NCBI GenBank assembly: GCA_977017575.1
Contig: CDRNVI010000231.1
Span: 1-21,224 of the forward strand
Direction: 5' to 3'
Source: Paramoeba atlantica
Lineage: Eukaryota > Discosea
DNA: 21,224 bases
This document shows positions 1-9,170 of the stretch, piece by piece. Each line of letters begins with the position of its first letter. Within the stretch, counting starts at the first letter, position 1. The translations under genes and the position numbers were made by a program. Under the pieces are notes generated by a model. It searched no databases. It had not been told where the DNA came from and saw only the letters and a list, made by a program, of their open reading frames with translations.

Positions 1-600
1 CCTAAACCCTAAACCCTAAACCCTAAACCCTAAACCCTAAACCCTAAACCCTAAACCCTAAACCCTAAACCCTAAACCCTAAACCCTAAACCCTAAACCC
101 TAAACCCTAAACCCTAAACCCTAAACCCTAAACCCTAAACCCTAAACCCTAAACCCTAAACCCTAAACCCTAAACCCTAAACCCTAAACCCTAAACCCTA
201 AACCCTAAACCCTAAACCCTAAACCCTAAACCCTAAACCCTAAACCCTAAACCCTAAACCCTAAACCCTAAACCCTAAACCCTAAACCCTAAACCCTAAA
301 CCCTAAACCCTAAACCCTAAACCCTAAACCCTAAACCCTAAACCCTAAACCCTAAACCCTAAACCCTAAACCCTAAACCCTAAACCCTAAACCCTAAACC
401 CTAAACCCTAAACCCTAAACCCTAAACCCTAAACCCTAAACCCTAAACCCTAAACCCTAAACCCTAAACCCTAAACCCTAAACCCTAAACCCTAAACCCT
501 AAACCCTAAACCCTAAACCCTAAACCCTAAACCCTAAACCCTAAACCCTAAACCCTAAACCCTAAACCCTAAACCCTAAACCCTAAACCCTAAACCCTAA
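1..600. repeat. Telomere, (CCCTAAA)n
   Basis: About 85 uninterrupted units of CCCTAAA, the C-rich strand of the TTTAGGG (Arabidopsis-type) telomere. The array begins mid-unit at base 1 and ends at 600 in CCCTAA before AT-rich sequence. The C-rich strand reads 5' to 3' inward, as expected for a left chromosome end. I saw no variant unit; degenerate units usually appear at the inner edge of a telomere, so the clean array is notable. The number of units is a property of the assembly, not necessarily of the cell. Confidence 0.98.
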
Positions 601-1403
601 TTAAAATAAAGAAAATCAATTTGAGATTTATCTATTTTGTTTTTATGTAGGGAGTAATAATATTATTTGTTATAATAGGGAAACAGAGCCAAAAGTTCTA
701 AAAGTATGTTTACAAAAGGATGCTGTAAAAATCTCTCAATATTAAAAAATGAAAAATAAAAATAATAAGGTAGTGTAAAAACATGAAATTAATCTATATT
801 TAAAGAAAACTTTGAAAATTTTTATATATTCCCCTATTATGTAGGTACCAATTCATTGATGTTTTTTTATATGTAAAATACATAGAAAAAATACTCATAT
901 TTTTGAACTCTATAAAAATCTCTCAAAATTAAAAAATAAGAAATGAAAATAATAAAATAGTGTAAAAACATGAAATTAATCTATGTTTAAACAAAACCAT
1001 GAAAAATTTTATATATGACCTGATAATGTAGGGAGGAGACTAAAATTATATGTTTGTATGTAAAAATCATATAAATGTTTTCTCAATTATTTTTGTTCTA
1101 TGAGACAAAATCAAAAATCTGGCTGGTTCAAGTTTTAGAAAATAGTTTTTTTTATTATGTTATCAAAAAAAATGAGTCCCAGCTCACTTGTTTCCTCAAT
1201 ATGTAGGGTGCCACTTTAAAGTTCTATCATTATATGTGAATTTCATACATAAGACCTCTTCATAAACTGCCTATAACTTTTTGTGACATATTCGGATTTT
1301 AAAAAAAAATATGCCATTAGGAAGACAAAAATGAGGCGCATCTTTCTACCAGTCTTGATTTTCCGAATTATGAAAAAAAGTAGTTCAAAACGAAGTAATT
1401 AGA
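601..1403. repeat. AT-rich subtelomeric tandem repeat, about 185-bp period
   Basis: No gene is visible. A diverged unit recurs. The heptamer ATGTAGG starts at 645, 839, 1026 and 1201, a spacing of 194, 187 and 175. Between the second and third copies much longer similarity is visible: TAAAAATCTCTCAA at about 725 and 912, and TAGTGTAAAAACATGAAATT at about 770 and 957. The units are degenerate, with AT-rich indels, and are not obviously transcribed. This is best read as an old subtelomeric satellite. Confidence 0.75.
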
Positions 1404-1416
1404 CCCTAAACCCTAA
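1404..1416. repeat. Interstitial telomeric motif
   Basis: CCCTAAACCCTAA, nearly two telomere units in the same orientation as the terminal array, exactly where the AT-rich satellite gives way to the polypyrimidine domain. It could mark an old chromosome end or a repaired break, or be chance in AT-rich DNA. Confidence 0.7.
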
Positions 1417-4090
1417 TTTTTTTTTAGCTACCAAAACAACAAAACATGATTTTTTTTAGTTCTTTTTTATTTATTCCTTTTTTTTTCACTGCCACTCCAA
1501 CAGTGAGTGTTGCTCATTTCTTTCTTTTTTCTCTCCCCCCTAATCCCATCCTTGATCTTTCTCTCACTTTTATTCTTTCATTAATTTTTCATTCCTTCTT
1601 TTCCCTTTTTTTTTTTTTTTTTCTTCTTTTCTCTCTTTCCATTCTCTTTTTCTTTTCTCTCTTTTCTCCTTTCCCCTTTCTCTTCTCTCTCTTTTTTCAA
1701 AACATAAAGCAAAGAACAAAGATTCAATATTTTGCACATACACATAACACTGCTGTATCTATGAATCACTTTTTTTTTGGGCTCACTATTTGTTCTATTG
1801 ATCTGTCACCTCAGATTCTTTTATTATTTCAAAAAAGGTTTTCTCTTTCTTTCTTTTTATTTTTTTTTGTTACAAATATTTCCTCACTTCTCTCTTCTCT
1901 TCTCTCTCTTCTGATTTATTTCCAATTTTCCTTGTTAATTTCTCCACAATATTTTCCTGTTGATTTCTTTTGGAATTCCTCTTCAATATTTCTCTGCTTG
2001 CTCCCTCTCTCTGGTTTCTTTCTCTCTCTCTTTCTTTTCTCTTTCTCTTTCTCTTTCTCTTTCTCTTTCTTTTTCTCTTTCTCTTTTTTTGATTGAACAG
2101 AAATAAAAAGATTTTCTGATTCCTTCACCAATCTCAATCTCTCTGCCAATTATTTCTTTGCTGGTTCCTCTGTCAATTTATTTACCAGTTTCTCTGCAAT
2201 ATTTCTCCACCAATTCCCCTACCAAGTTGTTCACCTTTTTTCTCTGTCAATTCCTCTGCAATGTTTTTCTGCCAATTCTTCTACTGATTCTTCTCTCTCT
2301 GGTGTGTGTGTTTATCTTTCTTTCTTTTTTTTCTTTTTTTTTTCTCTTTTTTTTTTATTATTTTATTCTCATTTTCTTTTTTTTTTCTCAAAACAAAGAA
2401 CAAGTTCAAAGTTGCATGCACACAACACCATGTGTGGGGGGGTGTGTTCTTTTTTTCACCAGTCAAAACACCACAATGTGATTTTTTTTCATGTCCTCTT
2501 TTTCACCACTTTGCAACCTTCTTCCTTTTTTCAGGTTTCTTTTTTTTTGATTTCTTTCTTTGGTTTCTCCCTCAATTTTTTAGTTTTCTCTCTCTCTCTC
2601 TTTCTCTCTTTCTCTCTTTTTTTTTTTTTTTTTCATTTTTCTCAAAACACAAAACACAGAACAACAATTGTATTCCACCAATTTTTTTTGTGTTGATTTC
2701 TCTTGGAATTTCTCCTCTAATTTTTGTTTACCTTGGTTTTTTTTTCTTTCTCTCTTTTTCTTTATTTTTCCTTTTTTTTTTCTCAAAAAAAAACACAATT
2801 CACAAAGAACAAACCCAAAACTCCATTTTTTGTATTTTTCTCTTTCCTCTCCCTCACTGAATTCTCATTTTTCTTTTAATATTTTCAGATGAATTTTACA
2901 TAATGGAGAAAATTGTCTTCAGAACACTTTTTTTGTTTTAAAACTTCTTTCACCAAATTCTAAAATGAATTGATTCACAGAAAAGGTTTCATTTCATTTC
3001 TCTCTTTCTCTTTCTCTTTTCTCTCTTTCAAGTTTTCAAGTTTTTCAATTTGGTTGTTGGTTTGTTGGTTTAGTTTATAAAAAGAAAAATGAATTTTTCA
3101 GTTTTGGTTTTTCTTTTCTAACCACACTTCTTTTTCCTTCCTTTTCTTTCAATTTTTATTATTTTAGTTTCATTCTCTGCTGCTGCTGATTTAGTTTTTG
3201 ATTTCCTCACTGAGTTTTCTTTGCTGTTGATTTCTCCACTGATTTTTGTTTTTTGTTGTTTGTTCTCCTCCTCTCCCCTTGAAGCCCTCTCTTCTAGTTT
3301 TTCTCTCTTTTTTTTCTCTTTCTTTTTTTTTCTTGTCTCATCCTCTCTCTCTTATTAAATTATATTCTTTGTTTCAGTAAAGTGGAAAGAAAAATATAAT
3401 GATGTTTAATGACTCTTTTCTAAGTTCAATTTTTTGAATTATTTTTTTATTTTTTCCTCTCTCTCTCTCTTTTTTCTCTTTTTTTTTTCTTATTTTTTCT
3501 TTCAAAATACAGAACAAATAACATCATTGAATGAGCTCTCTTCTTGTTGATTTCTCCTCCAATTTCTTTTTTGCTTTTTCTGCTCCCTCTCTCTCTGGTC
3601 TCTCTCTCTCTCTCTCTCTCTATTTTCTCCCCTGTTTTCTCTCCCTCAAATTTCTCTCCTCTTTTCTTCTTTCTTTGTTCTTTCTCATTTTCTTTCTTTT
3701 CAAAATACAGAACAAACAAAAATTAAAAGTTCTTTTTGTACTAATTGATGTGTATTTATTATTAAATGTTGTGAGATGTTGTGAGATGCTTCTTCAATTT
3801 TTCTCACCTGCTTTCTTTTTGATTTTCTCTGAGCTTTCTCTGCTTTCTGTTCTTGTTTTTGGTTTCTCTTTCTTCCTCTCTCTTTTCTTTTTCTTTTCTT
3901 TTCTCTGCTTTCTCCTCTCATTTTCTTTCTTCTCAATACACAAAAAAACACAAAAAAAAGAAATTTCCTCTCTAATTGAACATTCAAGAGTGTTCACCTC
4001 CTTTTTTTCATCACCCCTCCTCTCCTTTGAGGTTTTTCTTAATTTTTTTTCTTTCCTCTCTCTCTCTTTCTCTCTAAAATACATGTATTT
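1417..4090. repeat. Polypyrimidine subtelomeric domain, first part
   Basis: The + strand is overwhelmingly C and T, made of impure (CTTT)n, (CT)n and (TTC)n tracts. Long open frames exist on both strands, but they encode only Phe/Ser/Leu on + and Lys/Glu/Arg on -, as any CT-rich tract would, so I do not call genes. A purine-containing motif close to CAAAAYACARAACAA recurs after pyrimidine tracts at about 1698, 2390, 2643, 3503 and 3700, with a weaker copy at 3934. A TGTTGATTTCTYYTGGAATT-like motif recurs at about 1959 and 2691, with a weaker form at 3546. These show a degenerate larger repeat unit of irregular spacing. Confidence 0.7.
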
Positions 4091-4207
4091 CCTTAAGTGT
4101 AGTATGTTTAAATGAATAAGTTTTCTCTTCTCTTTCTTTTTCTTCTCTTTTCTCTCTTCTCTTTTCTCTTTCTTCTCTTTCATTCTTATTAACCTTCTTT
4201 GGTACAG

Positions 4208-4263
4208 AGGAATATTTTTGGATGGTTCAAATCTCAAATGAATTAAAATTAATTGTTTCCAAA
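4208..4263 (+). other. Exon-like island 1, unit 1
   Basis: Follows TTTGGTACAG and ends AAA before GTTTCT. One frame reads EEYFWMVQISNELKLIVSK. The unit 2 copy differs by two length changes, one of 3 nt lost and one of 3 nt gained, both keeping the frame. I do not recognise the protein. It could be a coding exon of an unknown gene or a conserved non-coding piece. Confidence 0.4.
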
Positions 4264-4696
4264 GTTTCTCCTCTTTTTCTTTTTCTTTTTTTTTTCTTTT
4301 TCTTCTCTGTTTTTCTTCCCTTTTGATTGACTAATATATCCTCTTTCTTCTTTTCTCTTCTTCTTTTCTCTTTTTCTTCTTCTTCCTTTCTCAGAAAGCA
4401 TGTATGCACACATGAGAGAAGTTCTTATTTGTAAATAAATGTTACTAGTAATATCAAAAGGGTTATGTTTCTAGGATTTCTCTTCTCTTCTCTTCCCTTC
4501 TCTTCTCCTCTCCTCTCCTCTCTCCCTCTCTCCTCTCTTTTTCTTCTCTTCTCTTATCTTCTCTTCTCTTTCTCTCTTCTCTCTCTCTTTTCTCTTTTTT
4601 ATCTTCAAGGAATTATTTTTCTAATCCTTTTTTCTCTTTTTTTCTCTTTCTCTCCTCTCCCCTTTAATCTCTTCTCTCTCTTTTCTTTTTCTCCAG

Positions 4697-4764
4697 ATGT
4701 GTATGCAACAAAGAGAGTGTTAACTGAGGTGAGAATTGTTTTTGGTGGAGAAATGACTCTCTTG
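4697..4764 (+). other. Exon-like island 2, unit 1
   Basis: Preceded by a strong acceptor-like sequence, TTTTTCTCCAG. The 68-nt block can be read VYATKRVLTEVRIVFGGEMT, then LL. It could end at TTG before GTTCTT, or earlier at CTGAG before GTGAGA, a good donor consensus. Not recognised as a known family. Confidence 0.4.
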
Positions 4765-4884
4765 GTTCTTTTTTTCTTTTCCCCTCTTCTCTTTCTTTCT
4801 CCTCTTTCTCTCCTCTTCTTCCTCTTTCTTCTTTCTCTCTTCTTTTTCTAAAATAATAAATAAATAATAATAATTTTCTGATAG

Positions 4885-4963
4885 AATGTGTATGAACCAC
4901 CCAAAACCCTTATCTTATATTTTGGAGCATAAGGATTGGTCTTTTCAAGTTAAAAAAGCAATG
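4885..4963 (+). other. Exon-like island 3, unit 1
   Basis: Starts after TTTTCTGATAG and ends before GTTTTC. One frame reads MCMNHPKPLSYILEHKDWSF then QVKKAM. It does not chain in phase with islands 2 or 4 using these edges, so either the boundaries are off, an exon is missed, or the block is not translated. Confidence 0.35.
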
Positions 4964-4969
4964 GTTTTC

Positions 4970-5345
4970 TTTTCTCTCTCTTTTCTCTCTTCTCTTCTCT
5001 TCTCTTCTCTTCTCTCCTTCTCTCCTTCTCTTCTCTCTTCTCTTCTCTTTTCTTTTCTTTTCTCTTTTCTCTTCTCTTCTTCTCTTCTTCTCTCTTCTCT
5101 TCCTTCTCTTCCTTCTCTTCCTTCTCTTCTTTCTCTCTTCTCTTCCTTCTCTCTTCTCTTCTCTTCTTTCTCTCTTGTCTTCTCACTTCTTTCCTCTTTC
5201 CCTTTCTTTTTCCCTCTCTTTTTCCCTTTTTTTCTCTCTTTTCTTTCTTTATTCTTTGTTCTTTTCTCTTTTTTCATTCTCTCTTCTCTCTCTCTCTCTC
5301 TCTTTCTTTTCTCTTCTCTTCTCTTCTCTTTCCACTCTTCATTCT
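4970..5345. repeat. Pentanucleotide-rich CT microsatellite
   Basis: Runs of (TCTCT)n and (CTTCT)n with CCTTC variants, almost no purines for about 370 bp. The tract follows island 3 of unit 1 and has a much shorter counterpart in unit 2 (7625-7780). Confidence 0.85.
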
Positions 5346-5551
5346 TTAAAATATTTTATTTGATAAAATAGAAAATGAAACTGATGAAATGATTCAATAA
5401 TTTAATTTTCTTCTCTCCATAGAGAAAAAGTTTTTTTCTTTTCTTTTTTTTCTTTTTCTATTCTTATTTTTCTTTTTCTCTCTCTCTTTCTTTCTTTCAT
5501 GCACATAAAACTGAGAAAAATATATTTCTGAAAAATTAAAAGGTTTTTTTT
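5346..5551. other. AT-rich and CT-rich spacer before the SINE
   Basis: Holds an AT-rich stretch (5346-5410), an acceptor-like CTTCTCTCCATAG near 5420, and a second AT-rich patch (5498-5542) between pyrimidine tracts. I see no conserved island and no unit 2 counterpart. Confidence 0.4.
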
Positions 5552-5568
5552 CTCTCTCTTCTTTCTCT
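5552..5568. repeat. SINE target-site duplication, tail side
   Basis: CTCTCTCTTCTTTCTCT, 17 nt, directly next to the poly(T) that is the SINE tail on the minus strand. It is repeated exactly at 5990-6006. The DNA is low complexity, so an exact 17-mer carries less weight than usual, but it falls at both element edges. Confidence 0.75.
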
Positions 5569-5989
5569 TTTTTTTTTTTTTTGAGGCAGACTTTATTCAA
5601 TTAGTAGTTCTTAATCTAAGCCATTTGAATTACATTAAATTATGTTTGTTTTTAACCTCTAACGAGAGGTGAAGTTTTAAACTTCAGCTTAGTTCAGTCG
5701 GTCTTTATGCTGAACTTTAGAACTTCTGCAAGTTCAGGCTGGAGGATGCACATCAGAAGGGAGAATAATCCAAAGCTCCTTCCAAGGGAATTTATCCTCA
5801 ACTTTTTAGCAGACAGGGCTGAGATGTAACCTGTTCCGATTTTCACACTTCTTCAAGAGCTCCTCACTCCAATCAAATCACTCTACAGCACCAGAAAAAT
5901 TTTCTATAATATCGAAAAACTGGGATTTGAACTCGCCCCCCCGGGGTTGGACATAGTCGAATTTACGACTAAACTACGGGCACCAACCC
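5568..5989 (-). mobile_element. tRNA-derived SINE with poly(A) tail
   Basis: Read on the minus strand. The head (5984 down to about 5922) looks like a tRNA gene: an A-box-like TAGTTTAGTCG and a B-box-like GAGTTCAAATCC, the internal pol III promoter elements. A unique body of about 330 nt follows, then AATAAA (5592-5597) and 15 A (5568-5582). Direct 17-nt repeats flank it. This is the layout of a tRNA-head SINE mobilised by LINE machinery and poly(A) recognition. The body includes a CCTCT-AAC-GAGAGG style hairpin near 5657. It is the only large non-pyrimidine block between 1417 and 8890. Whether LINEs like those further right drove it is inference; both have poly(A) tails. Confidence 0.85.
5922..5984 (-). 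promoter_or_regulatory. SINE tRNA-like head with A and B boxes
   Basis: Minus strand from GGTGCCCGTAG through GAGTTCAAATCCC. The B box matches the GGTTCRANYCC consensus closely. The cloverleaf is degenerate (a G-run replaces a normal anticodon-to-TPsiC spacing) and there is no normal 3' acceptor half, so this is a pol III promoter inside a SINE and not a tRNA gene. Confidence 0.8.
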
Positions 5990-6006
5990 CTCTCTCTTCT
6001 TTCTCT
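5990..6006. repeat. SINE target-site duplication, head side
   Basis: Exact copy of 5552-5568, immediately outside the tRNA-like head. Confidence 0.75.
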
Positions 6007-6009
6007 GTT

Positions 6010-6137
6010 TTTTTTTTCTTCTCTCCTCTCCTCTCTTCTCCTCTCCTCTCTTCTCCTCTCCTCTCCTCTCCTCTCCTCTCCTCTCTTTTCCTCTCTTCTC
6101 CTCTCCTCTCCTCTCCTCTCCTCTCCTCTCCTCTCCT
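6010..6137. repeat. (CTCCT/CTCTT)n microsatellite
   Basis: About 125 bp of near-perfect pentanucleotide repeat on the + strand. Confidence 0.9.
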
Positions 6138-6143
6138 TTTTTC

Positions 6144-6177
6144 TGATTTTTATTTTTATTTTTATTTTTATTTTTGT
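6144..6177. repeat. (ATTTTT)n microsatellite
   Basis: About five units of ATTTTT ending in GTTTTTT, next to the CTCCT array. Confidence 0.85.
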
Positions 6178-6369
6178 TTTTTAATATTTTTTGTCCCACT
6201 GGACAAAAAGAAAAATGTTTTCTTTAGTTTTTTCTCATTTTTTTTTTTTATTTTCTCTTCTTTCAATTTCTTTTCTTTTAAATCTTTGTTTGATTCATTA
6301 CTCCTTACTTTTAAATTGGACTCTATTCTTGTTCTCTTTTTTTCTGGTTTTTTCTTTTTTCTCTCTCTC

Positions 6370-6402
<33 letters not shown>

Positions 6403-6656
6403 CACCAAAAATAATCTTAGTTCTTTTCTTCTTCTCTCTTCTCTCTCTTTTCTCTCTTTTCTCTTTTCTTCTTTCTCTTCTTTCTCTTCTCTCTCTTCTT
6501 CCCTCTTCTCTCTCTCTTCTCTCTCTTTCCTCTTCCCCTCTTCCTCCTTTTCTCTTTTTTCTTCCTTTTCTTTCTTTCTTTTTCTTTCTTTTTCTTTTCC
6601 CTCTTTTTTCTTTCTCTTTCTCCCTTTCTCTCTTTCTTCTCTTTTTCTTTCATTCT

Positions 6657-6689
<33 letters not shown>

Positions 6690-6690
6690 G

Positions 6691-6776
6691 ATTTGAATTT
6701 GGAGATCAATCTTTTTTGGTGCCTCTTGCAAGAAGTATGAATGTGTTTATGATTCTGAAATGCAATATTTATGAAG
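6691..6776 (+). other. Exon-like island 4, unit 1
   Basis: Follows a long (CT)n tract ending CTCAG and ends GAAG before GTTTTT. The frame reads FEFGDQSFLVPLARSMNVFM then ILKCNIYE, with 1 nt left over at each end. No family recognised. Confidence 0.45.
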
Positions 6777-7033
6777 GTTTTTTCTCTTTCTCTCTCTCTT
6801 TCTCTTTTTTCTTTTTTCTTTCTCTTTCTTCTTTCTCTTTCTTCTTTCTTCTTTCTTCTTTCTTCTTTCTTCTTTCTTCTTCTCTTTTCTCTCCCTCTCT
6901 CTCTCTTGATTTTTTATTTTCTTGAGTGTGTATGTTTAAATTAACAAATTTTCTCTTTTTTTTCTTTTTCTTCTTTTTTCTCTCTTCTCTTTTTTCTCTT
7001 CTCTTTCATTCTTATTAGACTTATATGGTACAG

Positions 7034-7089
7034 AGGAAATATGGGTGGTTCAAATCTCAAATGAATTAAAATTAATTAGTATTTACAAA
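7034..7089 (+). other. Exon-like island 1, unit 2
   Basis: Counterpart of 4208-4263. It follows ATGGTACAG and reads EEIWVVQISNELKLISIYK in the same frame. The core from VQISNELKLI is unchanged. Confidence 0.4.
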
Positions 7090-7161
7090 GTCTCTCCTTT
7101 CCTCTTCTCTTCTCTTCTCTTCTTTGTTCTCTCTATTTCTCTTCTCTTTTTCTTCTTATCT

Positions 7162-7220
7162 CTCTCTTCTCTTCTCTTCTCTTCTCTTCTCTTCTCTTCT
7201 CTTCTCTTCTCTTCTCTTCT
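7162..7220. repeat. (TCTTC)n microsatellite
   Basis: About eleven near-perfect CTTCT units. It lies between islands 1 and 2 of unit 2. Confidence 0.9.
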
Positions 7221-7309
7221 CAAGGAATTATTTTTCTCATCCTCTTTTCTCTTTTTTTCCCTTTCTCTCCTCTCCCCTAATCTCTTCTCTCTCTTTTCTT
7301 TTTCTCCAG

Positions 7310-7377
7310 ATGTGTATGCAACAAAGAGAATGTTAACTGAGGTGGGGATTGTTTTTGGTGGAGAAGTGACTCTCCTA
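7310..7377 (+). other. Exon-like island 2, unit 2
   Basis: Same length (68 nt) and same acceptor context as 4697-4764. Differences are substitutions only (V to M, R to G, M to V). The alternative internal donor becomes GTGGGG. Confidence 0.4.
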
Positions 7378-7545
7378 GTTCTTTTTTTCTCTCTTTCTTT
7401 CTCCTCTTCCTCTCCTCTTCCTCTCCTCTTCCTCCTCTTTCTCCTCTCTCCCTCTCTCCCTCTCCCCTCTCTTCTCTCTCCCTTCTCTCTCTTCTCTTTC
7501 TTTTCTCTTTAAAATAATAAATAAATAATAATAATTTTCTGATAG

Positions 7546-7624
7546 AATGTGTATGAACCACCCTAAACCCTTATCTTCTGTTTTGAAGCATAAGAATTGG
7601 TCTTTTCAAGTTAAAAAAGCAATA
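7546..7624 (+). other. Exon-like island 3, unit 2
   Basis: 79 nt, the same length as 4885-4963. It reads MCMNHPKPLSSVLKHKNWSF then QVKKAI. One silent and five replacement differences from unit 1 give no sign of strong purifying selection. Confidence 0.35.
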
Positions 7625-8107
7625 GTTCTTTTCTCTCTTCTCTCTTCTCTCTTTCTGTTCTCTTTTTGTTCTCTTCTCTCTTTCTTTCTTTTTTTTTTCT
7701 CTCTCTTTTCTTTTCTTTTCTTTTCTTTTCTCTTTTCTCTTCTCTTCTTTTTTCTTTTCTTTTTCTCTTTTTCTTTCAGTCAATAACAAAAAAATAAAAT
7801 AGATTTTGATTAATAAAATCAGAGGAGAAAAATATCATCATAGTATTACAACAAGGTTTTTTTTTAACTTTCTCTTTCTTTCTTTCTTTTTCTTTCTTTT
7901 TTCTCTTTTTTTTTCTTTCTTTTTCTTTCTTTTTCTTTCTTTTTCTTTTTCTTTCTCTTTTTCTTTCTCTCTTTCTTTTTCCCCTCTCTTTCTTTCTCTC
8001 TTCTCTTTTCTTCCTTCTCTCTTTTTTTTTTTCATAATGGTTCTCACTTTTTTTTTTTCATAATGGTTCTCACTTTTCTTTCTTTTTTCTTTTTCTTTTC
8101 TCTTTTT

Positions 8108-8138
<31 letters not shown>

Positions 8139-8217
8139 CTTCTCTTTCTCTCTCTCTTCTCTTTTTCTTTCTTTCTTCTTTCTCTCTCTTCTCTTTCTCT
8201 TTCTCTCTCTTTCTTAG

Positions 8218-8297
8218 ATTTGAATTTGGAAATCAATTTTTTTTTAGTGCAAAAAGTATGAATGTGCTGATGGTTCTGAAATGCAATATTTATGAAG
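8218..8297 (+). other. Exon-like island 4, unit 2
   Basis: Same edges as 6691-6776 (acceptor TTCTTAG, donor-like GTCTTT) and 6 nt shorter, which keeps the frame: FEFGNQFFFSAKSMNVLMVL then KCNIYE. Its final lone G would join the GA that opens the island at 8894 to give Gly, so these two islands fit in phase. Confidence 0.45.
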
Positions 8298-8440
8298 GTC
8301 TTTTCTCTCTCTCATCTTTCTCTTTCTCTTTTTCTCTTTCTTCTTTCTCTTTTTCTCTTTCTTCTTTCTTCTTTTTTCTTCTTTTTTCTTCTTTTTTCTT
8401 TTCTTTTTCTTTTCTTCTTTTCTTTTCTTTTTTTTTTTTT

Positions 8441-9167
8441 TCCTTTTTAATTCACTTTCATTGAATAAGATAATATGGTATTTTTGTGAGTTTTTTCTTT
8501 TTCAACTTTCTTGAACACAAAAAAGACAATAATACAGAAAAGTTTTTTTTTTCTTTCTCTTTTTTTTTTTCTTTTTTCTTTTTTCTTTTTTTTTTTAAAT
8601 ACTTTTTATTTAAGTGAATCATTAATCCTTCCCTACCCACCTTGAATTTGATGCTCTTTTTCTTTCTCTCTCTCTTTGTGTGTATGTGTGTGTTCTCTTC
8701 ACATTGATTGATTATTGGTTTTTTTTTCTTTTCTTTTTTTCTTTTTTCTTTCTTTCTTTTTCTTTCTCTTTCTTTCTCTCTTCTTTTCTTTTCTTCTCCT
8801 TTTTCTCTCCAATGCTCTCTCTTTCTCTCTTTCTTTTCTTTCTTTCTTTTTCTTTTTTTCTCACTTAAATTCTCTTTTTCATTTTATTCCTAGGATTTGT
8901 GAAATATCTTTCTAATCTTCAAAAAGATTCAGTTTTCATTTCAATAATTCTGTGTACAATACACAACACTCCTCTTCATTCCAAAGGAGGTAACAATTTA
9001 ATTCTTTTTCTTTTTTTTTCTTTTTCTTTCTCTCTTCTATCCTTTCTTTCTTTTTCTCTTCTCTCTTTTCTTCTCTTTTTCTCTTTTTCTCTTTCTTTTT
9101 TTCTCTCTTTTTTTCTTTCTATTCCTTTTTCTTACAACCATCTATTTTGAATAAAAATCTCTTTCAT
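8441..9167. repeat. Polypyrimidine domain, distal end
   Basis: CT-rich tracts alternate with short AT-rich patches (8452-8545, 8597-8655), a (TG)n-like patch near 8680, and island 5 (8894-8989). The strand bias stops abruptly at about 9150. Apart from island 5 no gene is supported. Confidence 0.65.
8894..8989 (+). other. Exon-like island 5, single copy
   Basis: 96 nt between an acceptor-like TTTTATTCCTAG and a donor-like GTAACA. It is open as FVKYLSNLQKDSVFISIILC then TIHNTPLHSKG and in phase with island 4 of unit 2. It has the best splice-like edges in the domain. No function is assigned. Confidence 0.45.
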
Positions 9168-9170
9168 TGA

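Larger units (their letters stand above)
4091..6916. repeat. Tandem duplication, unit 1
   Basis: First copy of a duplicated segment of polypyrimidine DNA with conserved islands. It begins near the match between AGTGTAGTATGTTTAAAT (about 4096) and AGTGTGTATGTTTAAATT (about 6925). Four islands (4208, 4697, 4885, 6691) recur in the same order in unit 2. Unit 1 is longer mainly between the third and fourth islands, where it carries the SINE and extra CT and ATTTTT tracts. The CT-rich DNA between islands is much less conserved in length. Confidence 0.8.
6917..8440. repeat. Tandem duplication, unit 2
   Basis: Second copy of the segment at 4091-6916, same orientation and directly adjacent. The islands start at 7034, 7310, 7546 and 8218. 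Similarity is high inside the islands and low in the pyrimidine tracts. The right edge is uncertain because the sequence after the last island dissolves into (TTCTTTT)n. The unit lacks the SINE, so the SINE inserted in unit 1 after the duplication or was lost from unit 2. Confidence 0.75.

Noticed and set aside
1-600. CRISPR-like array
   Set aside because: Simple 7-bp telomere repeat without spacers.
5922-5984. Functional tRNA gene on the minus strand
   Set aside because: Has A and B boxes but no intact cloverleaf or 3' acceptor half; the poly(A) tail and target duplications make it a SINE head.
7563-7575. Telomere-like CCCTAAACCCTTA in island 3 of unit 2
   Set aside because: The unit 1 copy reads CCCAAAACCCTTA, so a single substitution creates the resemblance.
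1440-9150. Many long open frames of Phe/Ser/Leu (+) or Lys/Glu/Arg (-)
   Set aside because: They are a by-product of CT-rich sequence, which rarely forms stops; no domains, and length varies with the microsatellites.
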